DNA of 64,000 nt from Membranipora membranacea (taxonomy: Eukaryota; Bryozoa; Gymnolaemata; Cheilostomatida; Membraniporidae), in contig OU612071.1 in NCBI GenBank assembly GCA_914767715.1, positions 3,038,001 to 3,102,000 on the forward strand, in the 5' to 3' direction. A program made the translations under genes and the position numbers. Positions 45,220 through 57,243 of this stretch are shown in pieces. A model generated the notes under the pieces. The model searched no databases, had not been told where the DNA came from, and saw nothing but the letters and a program-made list of their open reading frames with translations. Within the stretch, counting starts at the first letter, position 1. Every line of letters starts with the position of its first letter.

Positions 45220-48200
45220 CTTTACTGCAGTGCTGACTGATAGATCTATCTAAAATCTTCTTCTCCTCACTGCGTCGTTCCTCCATCTTTCTTGCTTTTT
45301 CCTCTAGAGCTTTTGCTTGTTCATTTTGTCCAAGAGCTCTTAGAATGTTACATCTTTCTGTCACAAGAGCAGCATACTCCTCATTACAGGACGATTCTCT
45401 GTAAGCCTCTTCCGTATAACCTTGCGCTTCAAACAGTGAATCATTTGCCTTCTTCACGTCACCATTCTCTTTCTCTACTCCAGCAATAGCCACAAGAACT
45501 CGGGCAGCATACAGATTTGAATGATTTTCATGGTACACCTTTAAGGCTGCCGTGTAATGCTTGTTTGCTAGCCCCATATCTCCACCATTGCGCTTTGCCA
45601 AGTCACCTCGTGTTTTCTCTAGTCTCCAATAGTCGCCATGAGTCGGCTGATTTGGATGAGCTTCGTTGAGTGTCATCTTAGCTGTCTGATACCACTGATC
45701 AATATCTTCTGGTTTTTCAGAGTCCTCTGATACATCTCAGCAGGTCATCCTCTGGAAGCAGCTCAAGTCCAGGTCCCAGGTTACCGGTAGCATGCAGTTC
45801 ACCTTGAATCAAGCTGATTTCACACTCAAGACTTTTCCTTCGATCATCATCAGTTATCAGCTTTTTGGTGATGTCAGAGGCAGTGTCAACATATTGCCTA
45901 TGTCCAAACTTTTCTGCTAGATCAGTGAGAATTGCTGCCTTTGTATTGCCGTCAACGTTTTTGTCAATTACTAATTTCAAGCCTAGAGACCGAGACTTTG
46001 TGAAGTATTGCTGAGAGATGTCCTTGTTGCCATTCTGAGCGATAATTTCACCAATAGAATAGACACAGTGTGCCGCTTCTCTAGAAGGATTGTTAACATA
46101 TTTAAGTCTGCCTTCCAAACTCAGCTGATCGAATCCTTCAATCAAGCCTTGATCACTGCACTTCCCGCCCGTTGCTGCATAGAGAATGGGCTCCTTGAGA
46201 ACTTTGAACAGCATTTGCAAAGGTTTCACTCTATTATGGAACAGCTGCATGAGTACTTTGGCTGTTTCAAGCAGAACAACAGCCTTATCCACTGGTGAAT
46301 TGTTTTCAGTCAAACTGTTCAGGGATATCTCACGGTGTATGGTAATACTTTCTTCATGTGATTGTTGAGTCGGATATGAATGTTTCAGAGCTAACTCATA
46401 TGCTTTCTTAGCATTTTAAAGCTTCCCCATCCCGTTGTTACACCTTCCCATACCCCTGTAGACCTCAGTAAGTTTGACCCCGTACTCTGTAAGCCTCAGC
46501 CTGTCATCATGTCGACGCTGGTGCAGCTCCAGGGTCTGTTTGTAGTTCTTTAACTGGAGATGAGAACGTGCTAGAGTGTAACAAATATTCGGATCATCAG
46601 TAGCTATATCGGCTTGAACAACTTTGCTCCATTGACAAGAAAAGAAGTCTGCGAGAGAAGAACTCATGGGGTTTTCATTTATACCTCCATTTTAGTGGCC
46701 TGCTTTATATCTTCTGCTGTCAAAAGGTTATTCATGATGGAAAGGTGATACTGCATATCTAGGATACTCTTGCTTAGGGTGTAAAACTCCTCTGTTGCTA
46801 TTCTCCAGAGTTTACGACCAATTAAGACAAGCTTCTCCTCTAATCCATCTCTAGCCATGATTATATCCGTCTCTGTTTCCTCTGTATTCCCTGTGGTGAA
46901 CACATCACGCTTAGCGTCCATGTATAAATAGCACCTCAGACGTGAATAGGATGCAAAGGCAAGAAGAAGCTGAAGTGAGTGTGTGAAACTCCTTTTTGAC
47001 TCTTTTCTCCATGTTTCCAATGTTCGCCATGAGTCACGCTCTAAAGAACAGTTGATGATTGCGCTGTCTAAAAGATCAAGTGTTGGGAACCGATAGAGTA
47101 AGGTTTTAGCGTTCAATGTAAATCCTGACGAATAATCATCAAACTGAGTCTGAAATCTATACCGCTTTATGTCACTGTGCAGCATCTGCAGGCTCACACT
47201 CAGTCTGTCAGAGTTTATTTTCTTGTCTATGGAATTTCTTTTAGCCTCAAAGCTTTTGAGCAGAGTTTCTTTTTTTACATGCGAGTATATAAGAGAGGTG
47301 AATCTCAGCATAGCAGTAATATCACCTTTTAAAGCCTCTTCAATGTCCAGGTGTTTGAAAGTTTCCTTATATACTTTACTGAGTGCGCTTGGAGTTGTAA
47401 GAAACTGATTGGGATGCTCAGAATTTCCTGTCGGGACATTCCCTGATGTTTTAGTTATCCCATCGATTGGTAGCCATGATCCCTTCCATCAACATACCAT
47501 CCTGACAGTTCCTCAATATCTAGTGAGCTCAGCTTTGTTTCCCTGAGGGCACCTACGTAGAAATATGTCATGACTGCCAGCCGCTCAAAATACCGAGTGA
47601 ATCAGAAAAAGGTACTCAATATCAGAATAAGGTGTCGCCTCACATCTACCTAGTGAGCCTATCCCGACCACAGAGAATACACAAGGAGGCTCAGCCTTAA
47701 TACTCTCTAGAGACTTCTCAACAACAAGAGCAGCGAATTCCTTCATCTTCTCATTAGAATATTTTCACGAGTTCTTCCATTTCTTGGTTTTGAACACGCG
47801 GTGTCTTCCTCTCCAGTTCCGTTATCCGATATTTTAGCTCACTTTTAATTGAGGAGAGTCTGTCATGTAGAGCTTCAACGTTCATGTAGAAAAACTCAGC
47901 ATTTAAGTTCTCGTCAAAAAAAGTCTGGAGTGCTGCCCAGGCTTTCCTGTTCCATGGATCATCCAGTGATGAACTGAATTTCACAGCAGCTGATTTATGT
48001 AGGGTGAATGCCTGTAACATAAATAATGATGATATTTCATTTAGTTTTTAAGCAATTCAGAGAAATTTTCCAATTATGGAGTGGATTGATACAAACTCAT
48101 TAATTTGTTGGTACTAATCAAAGTGAAGAGCTTCAAATCTCCTTCGTCTGTTCTGTCTGTCAGTAAGAGTGTGTGAGTGTGAGAGGAAGCTAAGTGTTAA

Positions 48201-49680
48201 TGCTACCTCCAACAATCAGTATATACCACCTTTTAGGCATTTTATTATTGTTCTTTTCATTTGTAGAAATTATTTCTTTTGAGAGATCAACACTGCTATG
48301 GATTACTTTTCAGTTATCATTTTAGTAGTTTCACTTTGTAACTATTCAAGGTAAGTCAAAAGGTAGGCTACCACCTTTTAGGCATTTTATTATTGTGAAA
48401 GCTCTTTTCATTGGCCTAATCTTAGTATTCGTCTGCTTTCCTTTTCAGTTGTATTTCGGATGTGAAATGTACAAGTTTTTAGATTAAGTTTTGTCCAATA
48501 AACTTCCTTACATAGAATACAAAAGTCAGCACACTGTTTTATAGATGCCTTATTAGCTCAAACACATCCGGATATTTGACATTCACTGTATTATTTTAAC
48601 CACTTTCCATTTTTTGAGAAAACAAAAAACTGAGAAGTATCAATATCCAGATGTGCATATAAAGATTCCAATCCTATTTTCTCTTTTTCTTCTTATAGTT
48701 TAACGCAGAATAATGAATAATGAGGACCTCAATCAGGGTTCGTTCTATATTAAATACGTCTCACGCCTAACTGGACTTGATTTCACCGTACCTAAAAAGA
48801 TAACATCAATTTACATTATCCCTTATGGCAGATTTGCCGAACCGAATTGAAAGAATTCATCGACCTCGGAATGACCTAGACAATAATAATCAATTTACAA
48901 TGAGAGTAATTCTCACCTACCTTTGCATTGAATGCTCTTTCTGAACTTTTATTGTATTTCTCAACCTCCGAATCTGTCCTACGGCCTTCCATATTGACGA
49001 ATGCTTGCACCCGCTGTTCTGGTGTTATATTATCTAATAGAGCCTCCAGCGTGTCTATGTGACCTTCATCTGATGCCCTGTGTAAAGCTGTCCTACCACC
49101 CTGATCCTCTATAGAGATGAGCTTCAGCTTCTTATCTGGTGTTAGATAATCTAATAGAGCCCTCACTGTGTCTGTGTGACTGTCCCATGATGCCCAGTGT
49201 AAAGCTGTCCTACCACCCTGATCCTCTATAGAGATGAGCTTCAGCTGCTGCTCTGGTGTTAGATAATCTAACAGAGCCTTCGTTGTGTCTGTGTGACCTT
49301 CAGTTGATGCCTTGTGTAAAGCTGTCCAACCAACCTGACACTCTATGGTGATGAGCTTCAGCTTCTGATCTGGTGTTAGATAATCTAATAGAGCCCTCAC
49401 TGTGTCTGTGTGACCGTCCCATGATGCCCAGTGTAAAGCTGTTCTACCACCCTGATCCTCTATAGAGATGAGCTTCAGCTGCTGCTCTGGTGTTTGATAA
49501 TCTAACAGAGCCTTGACCGTGTCTGTGTGACCTTCCTCTGATGCCCAGTGTAAGGCTGTCACTCCATCGCCATCCTTTATAGAGATGAGCTTCAGCTGCT
49601 GATCTGGTGTTAGATTATCTAATAGAGCCTTCACTGTGTCTGTGTGACCTCCCTGTGATGCGAGTAATAAGTCTGACACA
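43700..49680. repeat. Segmental duplication, copy 1
   Basis: Direct-orientation paralogue of about 54,575-63,100. It includes the gene body and non-coding flank. Copy 2 is longer mainly because of the 3.3-kb insertion at 54847-58153. Confidence 0.75.
45220..49672 (-). pseudogene. ANK-nucleotidyltransferase-TPR gene copy 1, pseudogene
   Basis: The ankyrin exon is about 49672-48921 (after acceptor GTGTCAG, donor GTAGGT); the NTase-TPR exon is 48011-45220 (donor GTGAGA). The ankyrin part has six to seven 39-residue repeats (GHTDTVKALLD, TALHWAS). The NTase motif reads GSLGRCEATPYSDIE; the second Gly is Cys. Compared with its paralogue at 58.8-63.1 kb it carries frame breaks near 47,755, 47,596, 47,472, 46,683 and 45,720 and a stop TAA at 46416-46418. 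The paralogue's 50-residue second exon was not found between the two exons. It is therefore a decayed copy. Residual protein similarity stays high along its length, so decay is fairly recent. Confidence 0.85.
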
Positions 49681-51239
49681 GAAATGTGAGGGTGTTCCTT
49701 ACATTTTCACTTTCATATCACAGCCGAAGTAATATCCGACAACAAAACTACACGGTTATATTCGAGTATTTCTATGCACAGTCTTTGACTTGGATGAAAC
49801 TTATATCAACTTGTAGCCCATCCTCTAAGGATTTCTGTCATGAAAAAGTGGGGTATATCACTCTCTGTGCTCAGAAGCTAATATGAATAATGCATTTGAA
49901 ACCCTCAAAATTATTCTAGGATTGCTAGCAAAACTTTATGATCTTAGCCCATTTCACAGCTTGATGTTAAACCAATATTATTGACCACAGCCAATCAAAT
50001 AATGCCTAGTATGTGGTTAGTTCAATCAATTTCACAACAACAACAAGTGCACTTCTATCAATGAATCACCTCACAAGACCTTAAAAGACATAACTGTATC
50101 AACTTCAAGTCAGTACACAGCTGAGAAATACAAAAATCAATCTGGCTGCCATACGCGGCCACAACGCTTCTGCTGAATAATGCCGTATGAGAAAATTACA
50201 TCGGAAGTATTACTTTACTTTCAATATGTGGACTTTTTGAGAACTATACAGCAACATGTAGCTTCTGATAGTAGCCTACTTTACCACAGAACAACAATAG
50301 CCACTTGGAAATAAAGCTCTGAGACTGTGCATTATAGTGCCTGTGATTGAGAGGTATGATGGACATATGAAAGCGAGAGCCGTCAATAAAACACGACGAA
50401 AAAAACATATCGCTCAGATCTTGCCCCAAACTTAAACCTTAAAATATATGAGTTACATTTTGTAAGCACAGAAAACGCACTCATTTTTGCTGCTGATTTG
50501 CTAACGTCCGACTGCAACTTAAATTTCTGATAATATTTTGGTTTAGCAGCAGAGAATTTTCCCAAGTTAAATAGCTTCATCATTTATAATATTGTTTATA
50601 TTGTTTGTATTATCGTATGAAGCAGTCACATACTGCAACCTAATTTGAAAATTTCACTGGCTCGTACTGCTTCAGCTAAGGCCTCAACATCACTTTGCAC
50701 ATAATTGCATTTTGAGTTTCAGTATGATATCTTATTGCCCCTGGTGTAGCTCGATGGGCAAAACCCGCGAGACTGGTTTCAGCATTTGTTTTTATCTTCT
50801 GTTTCTTGGTCACCACTGAATAAACTGGTGAGGTAATTCTCTATATGGTGTTTCTTTTATAGATGGGAGATCTCAGTGGACATCTTAGACTGACTGGACC
50901 TATTGCGTTTTGACAAAGTATTACCGTGCTTGAACCGAGATCGGTTAATCTATTGCCGATAAAAAGCCTTCACACTTCTCCCCAGTTAATGACTTCATCT
51001 CATGAAGCTGCTCCAACGACTCCCACTCCCTATGCCTGCCTCTCTGTCTTATTTGAGTCTTATTTTGTTGCATAGATGAGGCTTCTGCAAGCGATTAGGC
51101 TGTGTTTTCTTTACTCGATGTTAGCTGTCTTATGAAACTTGTTAAATGAAAATGTGAAAAAAATTTTGCAACTTATTATACTACCGTGACTTCCTTATTT
51201 GCAGGTACTGTCAGTAATTGAGCTTAATTTTCTCTGAAA

Positions 51240-51274
<35 letters not shown>

Positions 51275-51942
51275 AATACATTAATAGTTTTCTCTCCATA
51301 TTCACTATTCTATTTTCTCCATATTCAGCAAATAAATCTTAGTATTATAGGGTCTGACAACGATATTATCGAGTTCTGATTTAGATTTAGTTTTGTCATG
51401 TTAACTCTGATGTTAGGAGTTAGTGATATGAGAGATTATCATTTGTAGCGTAGTTCAGATTTACCGTGAGGTTTGGCATGTTAGTCCGACTAGACTGAAA
51501 TTTTATCAGGTATACCTATGACTGCCGCTAATTGTTTGCTGCTAGGCTTTGCGTTTTATTTAGCCACATCCTTCGATGGCATCAAGGCAACACCATCACC
51601 TGGTAGGAAGACTGTTTGATTCTTTTTTGTACAATTGAAGATAGGTATCTTAGTTTAATCAAGGAGTAACTCCTTGGTTTAAGATCACTGCTCGCTCATA
51701 GTATCATACCACAGTTTGCCAGACAAAAGCAAACATTTTTCAATGTCACTGCTCACAAAATATCTCATAGCGTAAACTTCATCGTTATTCACCGCTATTA
51801 CGCTCTAACCACAACTACTTGTATGGAGATCATTACTTGGACGTTATGCTGTGTATTTGCTTGCTCGTGATAGAATGTTGGAAATATGCCAAAACAAAAC
51901 AATTTTTGATATGATTGTGTATATGCACCCAGGTGACATCAG
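49681..51942. other. Non-coding stretch with simple repeats
   Basis: A (TA)n run lies at 51241-51275. No gene seen. A box A-like GGTGTAGCTCGATGGG near 50,743 lacks a box B. Confidence 0.4.
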
Positions 51943-52016
51943 TGAGGCTTAGCTCAGCTGCATGGCTTTGCTTAGGATACTGGAGGTCCCGGGTTCAACT
52001 CCCAGGCAGGGAGGGG
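51943..52016 (+). repeat. tRNA-like SINE head (Pro-AGG-like)
   Basis: Box A-like TTAGCTCAGCTGCATGG and box B GGGTTCAACTCCC (51991-52003) with a loop like TTAGGAT. The anticodon stem does not pair, so it is a SINE or tRNA relic. It ends about 60 bp before a TTAA-flanked element. Confidence 0.55.
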
Positions 52017-52076
52017 ATTTTACAAATGAGATTCAAAGGTCAAAATTTCTCATCTTGGACAACAATCTGACCTTAA

Positions 52077-54223
52077 AGTGTTTGTAAAGGATCAGGTTTT
52101 TTGGTATCATTCTAGAGATCTCAGTCTAGTTTACAACATTATTCTATGTTCAAAAGCAGCCTGTGGCCCAGATAAGACTTATTTGCCCTCAAGTTGGAAT
52201 GAGAAGGTACTCAAAAGGTACTATTTTTTTCCTTAGGAGCTGTGATCACTTGTTGAAATTAGTACCTTTTTTAGTACCTCAGATTATAATGGGAATATAC
52301 AGTACTTTGTAACTGAGGCGTATTGTTATGACACAGTGGTTTTGATATTCTGCATGTGATATCAAAACACACAGAATTTATCTATTGGATGAATGAGTGA
52401 ATACAAGGTATTATTTATCTGTCCCATGTGGTTTAGCTGGTACAATGGGATAGTGTATGACATTTCATAATTCAATGACATAGCTAACTATCTAAATCGA
52501 ACATGGCAAAAAATTACAGCTCTAGCTCATCAGTGAGACAGTGAGACTGAAAATTACAGGGAGATTAACTGCTCTAGTGAGAGCGAGATTGAATATCATT
52601 TAGGAGGCATTTGTAGCAAATCGACGTCTAGTCCATCTGATTATCAGAGGGAGAATATCTCTGAGGTAGTCACACCACTCAAGTTTAAATCTGTATGATT
52701 TCGGCCACTGGAAACAACCCACACTGCTTTGGCAGATACAACATTTTCTTTTAACCATGGTGACTGCTCGAGATAGAAATTGGTAATATAAAGGCAGATC
52801 AACACATCGCTAACTATTTCAAGGTTGTGTCTACATTAATATGATGAATAAATGAGATTGTGGCTATGACATTCCAATCAAACTCTGTCTTCAGCCCGCA
52901 TGAAAACCACTGATATGCTTCAATTATTAGCTTCATGAATAGTGGCTTTCAATAGAATTTCAATGGAAGATACAAAATTTATACAGGTAGATTGTGTGTT
53001 TTTCTTGAAAATATGTATTTCCAAATCGCACAGAAATCTAAAATAAATTCTTTCTAAATCTCGACATTTCAGGCATCAGGATGATGTTGAAAACCAAAGC
53101 GTGCAATGATTAATACTGAGTGATTTGAGGTTTTTTAAAATCTTTTCAACAATTTTTGCAAATATTCTGATGTTTAAACACAAGGTTTTTTTTTTGATAA
53201 ACTGGGTTGATTACATCGTTTAAAAACTAGAAATTACAAGTCACAAAGTAAATTCAACTCAATAATTTTGTCATCTAGTTGTTTCGGTCTTCAGGGTGAT
53301 GTAAAATGTAAATGAATTTGACTGCCTCCTAAAGAGGAGTATTGATAATTGTGTTAGCAGTGGGATACCTGGAGAAACTTTATATTTTTTTCTTTAGATC
53401 TTGTCCATCTGTGTGCATCACAGATACTCAGCACATCTTAACATAGACTATCAATATTACTGACTGAGTGTCTTATGAGAGCATATGTCACTGCACACAA
53501 CAGTCACTTAGGAAATTAATTTGTCGAGTTTTTGAGTTATTTGGTCAGTATGGATCTGATTCAGTAGGCTAGTGTTGGGTAAATTGCAAGATTTGGTACA
53601 AACTATAAAGCTTTGCATGGACCATTTTCGGGTGAATCTGAAATAAGCAAGGCTTTGTCAGCAGGAAGAATCAATTGCTCTATTATAATCTTATTTTAAC
53701 AGAGCAAACAAGCGCATCGGTCTGAAATGAAAATCATTCATTTTCATGCTTGAAAAACAGCGGACAGGGAATGCGTCAAAGTCATAGTCGTTGATTGTAA
53801 TGTACAATGGTTCTTCTAATATTTTCTTTGACATGGGCTCATAACAGATATAAAGGCTGTTTTGATTAGCGGTCTCAACTCATCAAATAGTGTGTATACA
53901 AATTATAGAATTTTCTTTTGAACTTTTATGTCAACAGACAGACTTGTGAGTGACTTTGTCATCTATTTGCAAAAGTTGTTATCTAACCACAATAGTCACT
54001 AATATTACAGTATTTCCCCAATAACAGGCTTATCACAAATCGCCTGGACTAGTCGGGCGGTGCATGAGTAGGCAACTCAATGTTGTTAACTTATAACCTC
54101 CAAACCTACCAGACCAAAAAACCCTGATGACTAATTTTATATGCAAATGCATGTGTGATAGCTGTCTTAATCTGATTTCACGCTCACAAATGACACCAAG
54201 AAACCTGTTCCTTTACAAACACT
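52077..54223 (-). mobile_element. TTAA-flanked non-autonomous DNA element, copy B (2,147 bp)
   Basis: Flanked by TTAA at 52073-52076 and 54224-54227. Left end AGTGTTTGTAAAGGATCAGG; right end (complement) AGTGTTTGTAAAGGAACAGG. It is a full-length homologue of 23566-25614 in inverted orientation, with scattered substitutions and indels. No transposase frame is present. Confidence 0.87.
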
Positions 54224-55337
54224 TTAACTACACTGTGCATAACAGTTTCTAGTTTTCTCAAATTTTTCTCCATTTATTTTAATTATTGTCGTCCATTTAG
54301 TATTGTTCTCATTTGATCAGGGGTTTTATTTTACAATCCACTATACATCCCATAATGAGCTCTGGATTAACAAGTGCTGGGAAGATCAGCACTATTCATC
54401 ACCAGCACTCATGGCAACCAAGCAGTAATATGTTATTCTCTGGTTTGGATGAAGGTGTAATGATAAATCTTATGGGATGGTAATCCAACACATGTAGTAG
54501 TATAAAAAATTCTCTCCTGTCGAAATGTATCTAGTAGGGCTCTTACAGCAATGAGGAACATAATTGCCGTTCTCCTGGGTTTTATACCTGAGAGACAGTC
54601 TAGTAGACTTTGATTTTCTGCCACACTTCATGACAATATATCAGTTGGTTCCAAAAGATTCAGATTATTTTTGTTTTGAGCAGCTATTTAAGTTCTTTAT
54701 ACCACTTTGAATAATGTGTCATTCTGGTTCATTTAACAACTAGATATAAATGATTTCCTGGTGTACAAATCTTATATTACAAACTGAATAATCAATATCA
54801 GATATATTACAATATGAGAAAATGAATAAGATTATCAATGAGTTAAAGAATTTGAGCCTTGGGAGGATTATGTGAGGTAATCTGATCCAACATATGGATT
54901 CCTCGTGTCTTTTTACATCTATAGGTCCAAGTTCCTAATCTCTGTGACCATCATGTGAGGAATAATGACCTGATATAGAAGTGCTCACTTTATCGGTTAG
55001 AAAACCTTTATTTTGGGAATTCCTAATTCAGGATGACGTAGGGGCGGAGCTCACATTATCGCAATTACTACCGTAGGGTCGCGTATTGTAGCCGCTTGGT
55101 TAATGTCCATGAGTGGTTAAAACTTAGTCAAGCATACCGCGGTTATAATAAGGGCATTGTTTCCAAATTCTATAGGCAGGCAGCTAATGAGTGAACCAAG
55201 GAGTAATAGTCTTTTACTCCTTGAGTGAACATACATACTAACTCAATTGTAACATGCTAGCATCGACTATATATCTCTTATTTTTATTAACAATATCCGA
55301 CCTCAGAAAAGACATATAAAATTGGAGAGCTCTATGT

Positions 55338-55416
55338 ATGATAATTTTATGTAGGTGTAACAAGGCAGCAACAGTCAAGCAGTTGTTGCCTCGTTACACC
55401 TACATAAAATTATCAT
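55338..55416. repeat. Long hairpin with about 34-bp arms
   Basis: ATGATAATTTTATGTAGGTG on the left matches the complement of the sequence ending at 55416. Arms differ at about two positions and the loop is about 10 bases. It lies inside the 3.3-kb element and may itself be a small foldback insertion. Confidence 0.8.
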
Positions 55417-55614
55417 CCAATTAGAAACGATCTGACCCATAGTTAACCAATCAGCATTCTTCTTCTTGTTTTGAAATATTATTGTTGCTCATTGGGTTGA
55501 TATTGGTATAATGCATAATTACATGTGGGTCTAATTCACCTATGATAAATACACTTCCCTAGAGTGAAGTTCAAAGTTTGGTCAGGAGGAGATAATCACT
55601 AAATTCAGCCAACA

Positions 55615-57243
55615 CTTTTAATGAACTGAGTGAGGCTTATCAAGTTGGGCAGTGAAGTCCTCCATGACCTGAATCAATGCATCTACTGTACCAATATTAG
55701 GCCGGTATGCAAACTGCGACGGATCGATTACTTTATCCAGCTGCGTTCTCAATTTGTTGATGATCACTTCTTACATAACTTGCCCAGGTGACAGATCAGT
55801 GATATTGGGCGGTAGTCCTTGTTCTTAGTAGGACACGATATCTTAGGAATAGGGTTGATCTGCGCGCGTTTCCACCTGTCTGGATATTCGGCACTTGCGA
55901 GCATACAGTTGATTATATTACACAGTGGGACGCATATATCCTCTTTCCCTTCCAAGGAGACCCAGGTTGGGAAATCCTCCTCAGATGTTGCTCTTGAGAT
56001 GTCAAGTTTATTGAGTAGATGTTTTACCTCGCCTGTACTGAGGGGTTGTAGAGTCTTAGATTCTGGGGTTTTATCCGGATCAATGTCTGAGATTCGTTCA
56101 CCACCTACAGATGCATATTAGTTATTAAGCTGTTATCTGAAGTACTGACTGGTCATAGGACGGCCTTCTATAATTGGTTGCTTTACCTCGCCGGTTGTTT
56201 TGTTCGGCTGCGTTATGGATTTTAATGTAGACCACCATTCTTTGGTATTTTGATTTTTGTTGAGCTGATCTTTCACAAATGCTCTTTTACTGGCTCTGAT
56301 TTTACGTTGAACCAGTGCCCTTAACACTTTCCAGGATTTACATCTGTTCTTATGAGCTTTATCTCTGGCTTGCACTAACTTGGATATGCTATTCGTCATC
56401 CAAGCAGGGCGGTCTCTTCGTACTTTGCAAGTTCGAAATGGACAGTGATGATCTATAATCCTATTGATGGGGGGTATGCAGAGCATCAACCTTGGTGTGC
56501 ACATTTGTCGAGAGCAAAACATTGTTCCAGGTCTCTTTGGCTATGTCATGCAGTACTCGGGTTTTCCGCTCTGGTGTAATTAGCCACTTGTTGGTGCGAA
56601 TGTACTTAGAAGCTTTCTTGGCTTTGTTGCTTTTTGACAGTATACAACAGTGGTCATTATTTGATATTGGTGCAAGCTCAACTGCTCGCTTATAATCGAC
56701 TATATTTGTGAGTATGAGGTCCAGTATTGGTTGTTCGCGTGTATTAAAGTCAACTAAATGATATATATCCAGCTGCTTAAACAAACCCTCTACTGGCAAA
56801 TGGTTGAAATCACCAGCTATTACCAAATTTGGCGAGTGGGTGTTTCTTACTTAGCTGTGCTAAAACACCACCGAGATATTCTAGCGTATCATCGATCTCA
56901 GCGTTGGGAGGGTGGTATAAACAGCCAGTTATAATGTCATCGTAATTTTTGTTTTGCTCAGGGTCCAAACAGCCGAATAGGTGCTGGTTGTATAAGAAGA
57001 CAGAATCGTTGTTGGTAGGTCATTAGCTGTCAGAATTCCGATCCTGCCACCTATGTGATTTTTGCGATTGCAATAGAAATTTTGATACCCATCTAATTGC
57101 CGGTATTGTTCTTTTTTTGCTGTTAGCCACGTTTCGGTCAGGCATATTATTTGTGGTTGATGGATTTCCACAATCACTGCTAACTCGGCAAGCTTCCATT
57201 CATTAAGCGACCTACAGTTGGTGCATAGGAGCGACGGTAGCAC
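55615..57243 (-). mobile_element. LINE fragment: endonuclease and reverse transcriptase start
   Basis: From 57243 downwards: endonuclease start (LLCTNCRSLNEWKLAEL, ICLTETWL), GDFNHLP near 56,800, NNDHCCI near 56,670, a linker, then reverse transcriptase start (PDRWKRAQINPIPK, KDYRPISLICHLGKL) and DPSQFAYRP near 55,710. Frame breaks occur near 56,930, 56,490, 56,120 and 55,760. It ends before the palm motifs. It is the same family as 41187-42205 and complementary in extent. Confidence 0.8.

Noticed and set aside
50740-50820. tRNA-like box A near 50,743
   Set aside because: No box B and no foldable arms.
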